From NCBI GenBank assembly GCA_947471105.1, contig CANIYB010000149.1, positions 1-6,222 of the forward strand: DNA of 6,222 nt. Reading direction: 5' to 3'. The stretch comes from Cytophagaceae bacterium. GTDB taxonomy: Bacteria > Bacteroidota > Bacteroidia > Cytophagales > Spirosomataceae. This document shows positions 5,101-6,222 of the stretch, piece by piece (positions within the stretch are counted from its first letter, which is position 1; the number at the start of each line of letters is the position of its first letter). The translations under genes were made by a program, and so were the position numbers. The notes under the pieces were generated by a model. It was not told the DNA's origin, searched no databases, and saw only the letters and a program-made list of their open reading frames with translations.

Positions 5101-6222
5101 AACATATTGCCCATATTAGGCATTTTCATTTTGCCATCTTGAACCTTATTCATCATTTTCATCATTTTTCGCATGTCTTCAAATTGTTTCATCAAATTGT
5201 TGACTTGTTGGATTGAGGTACCAGAACCCTTCGCTATTCTGATCTTCCGAGATGAATTTAGCAAATCTGGATTTTGACGCTCTTTTAGGGTCATCGATTG
5301 AATAATGGCTTCGATAGGCTTAAAAGAATCATTCGAAATATCCACATCTTTCACGGCTTGACCCATTCCTGGAACCATGCCCATCAGATCCTTAATATTT
5401 CCCATCTTTTTGATTTGTTGGAGTTGGGAATAAAAATCTTCAAATGAGAAATTATTTTGGCGAATTTTTTTGTTTAAACGGGCTGCTTCATCTTCATCGA
5501 AAGCTTGTTGGGCTCTTTCCACTAAAGAAAGAACATCCCCCATGCCTAAAATTCGGTTGGCCATTCGATCCGGATAAAACTGATCTAAGGCTTCCATTTT
5601 TTCTCCAGTGGAGATAAACTTGATGGGTTTTTCGACAACTTGTCGGATAGAAAGGGCGGCACCACCTCTTGAATCACCGTCTAATTTCGTTAAAACAACC
5701 CCGTCAAAATTAAGTCGTTCGTTGAATGTTTTAGCTGTATTCACGGCGTCTTGACCCGTCATTGAGTCAACGACAAATAGAATTTCGGTTGGATTTATCG
5801 CTTTTTTTACGGCTTCGATTTCATTCATCATGGATTCGTCGATAGCCAAACGGCCGGCTGTATCGACAATAACCACTTTTTTGCCCATTTTTCTGGCATA
5901 GGAAAGTGCATTTTCCGCAATGGAAACCGCGCTTTTATTTTCGGGTTCTGCATAAACCTCGACACCCACTTGCTCACCCAAGACTTTTAATTGGTCTATG
6001 GCAGCAGGTCGATAAATATCGCAGGCAACGAGTAACACATTTCGTCCTCCTTTTTTGATGTATTGGGCTAATTTACCTGAGAAAGTTGTTTTTCCTGAAC
6101 CTTGAAGGCCGGCAATTAACACAACGGCAGGATCCCCTTTTAAATTAATATCTTGCTTGACCCCACCCATTAATTGGGTCAATTCCTCATGAACAATTTT
6201 AACTAATAATTGGCCTGGCTCA
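5091..6222 (-). CDS. ffh: Signal recognition particle protein Ffh (SRP54 GTPase), 3' part of gene, cut by window edge
   Basis: Ffh binds 4.5S RNA and signal sequences emerging from the ribosome, and hands the complex to FtsY at the membrane for co-translational insertion. The 376 visible codons enter from the right edge in frame with PGQLLVKIVHEELTQLMGG, the end of the N domain, so roughly 65-70 N-terminal residues are missing. Counting from the edge, the G domain has the P-loop GLQGSGKTT (38-46, at 6084..6110), DIYRPAA, DTAGRL (from 120) and TKLDGDSRGGAALS (from 178), then GEKMEALDQFYPDRMANRILGMGD leading into the M domain. The M domain carries GNIKDLMGMVPGMG and the RNA-binding SRKIRIAKGSGTS, and ends in a methionine-rich, basic tail. 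Met-rich helices form the signal-sequence groove. A TTG at 6182 could open a shorter reading frame, but it lies inside the conserved ELTQLMGG and is not the true start. FtsY is excluded because it lacks an M domain. Confidence 0.97.
   Translation of the reverse strand, partial: EPGQLLVKIVHEELTQLMGGVKQDINLKGDPAVVLIAGLQGSGKTTFSGKLAQYIKKGGRNVLLVACDIYRPAAIDQLKVLGEQVGVEVYAEPENKSAVSIAENALSYARKMGKKVVIVDTAGRLAIDESMMNEIEAVKKAINPTEILFVVDSMTGQDAVNTAKTFNERLNFDGVVLTKLDGDSRGGAALSIRQVVEKPIKFISTGEKMEALDQFYPDRMANRILGMGDVLSLVERAQQAFDEDEAARLNKKIRQNNFSFEDFYSQLQQIKKMGNIKDLMGMVPGMGQAVKDVDISNDSFKPIEAIIQSMTLKERQNPDLLNSSRKIRIAKGSGTSIQQVNNLMKQFEDMRKMMKMMNKVQDGKMKMPNMGNMLKR

Noticed and set aside
5091..6182. ffh as a short complete gene starting at TTG 6182
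   Set aside because: The frame continues to the window edge with conserved Ffh residues, so the TTG is internal and the gene is cut by the edge.
1..6222. A novel defence, mobile or other undescribed system
   Set aside because: All five genes are well-known housekeeping families with intact motifs, gaps are short (at most 126 bases), and no repeat arrays, transposase, integrase or foreign-looking segment is visible.

Overview
The window reads as an ordinary housekeeping segment of a Bacteroidota chromosome, probably of the Cytophagia type. The DNA is AT-rich. Two intergenic regions carry a perfect copy of TAnnTTTG, the -7 promoter element of this phylum. None of the four visible start codons has a convincing Shine-Dalgarno sequence. 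The proteins also resemble Bacteroidota homologues: a deformylase with an acidic loop, a pyrophosphatase with an insertion before its DGDP motif, and a PheRS beta chain that is not next to its alpha chain. The phylum is an inference from these traits and from remembered family patterns; no search was run.

Layout, left to right. (1) 1-1132, minus strand: the N-terminal two thirds of sppA, the membrane-anchored signal peptide peptidase. The gene runs off the left edge, and this stretch is open from its ATG to the edge with no stop. (2) 1133-1231: a 99-base gap holding a likely sppA promoter, an inverted repeat at its expected start point, and a small hairpin over the ppa stop codon. (3) 1232-1849, minus strand: ppa, inorganic pyrophosphatase. 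(4) 1850-1975: a divergent intergenic region with a likely def promoter. (5) 1976-2548, plus strand: def, peptide deformylase. (6) 2557-4992, plus strand: pheT, phenylalanyl-tRNA synthetase beta chain, 8 bases after def and probably co-transcribed with it. (7) 4993-5090: a convergent intergenic region with three short inverted repeats that may end transcription from both sides. (8) 5091-6222, minus strand: ffh, the signal recognition particle GTPase, complete at its C-terminus but cut at its N-terminus by the right edge.

The genes share a broad theme of making and handling new proteins. PheT charges tRNA-Phe, pyrophosphatase removes the pyrophosphate released by aminoacylation, Def removes the formyl group from nascent chains, Ffh targets nascent membrane proteins, and SppA degrades cleaved signal peptides. 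I see no mobile element, CRISPR array, tRNA, rRNA, prophage, toxin-antitoxin pair or defence system. There is no evidence of a previously undescribed system here; the findings below are modest.
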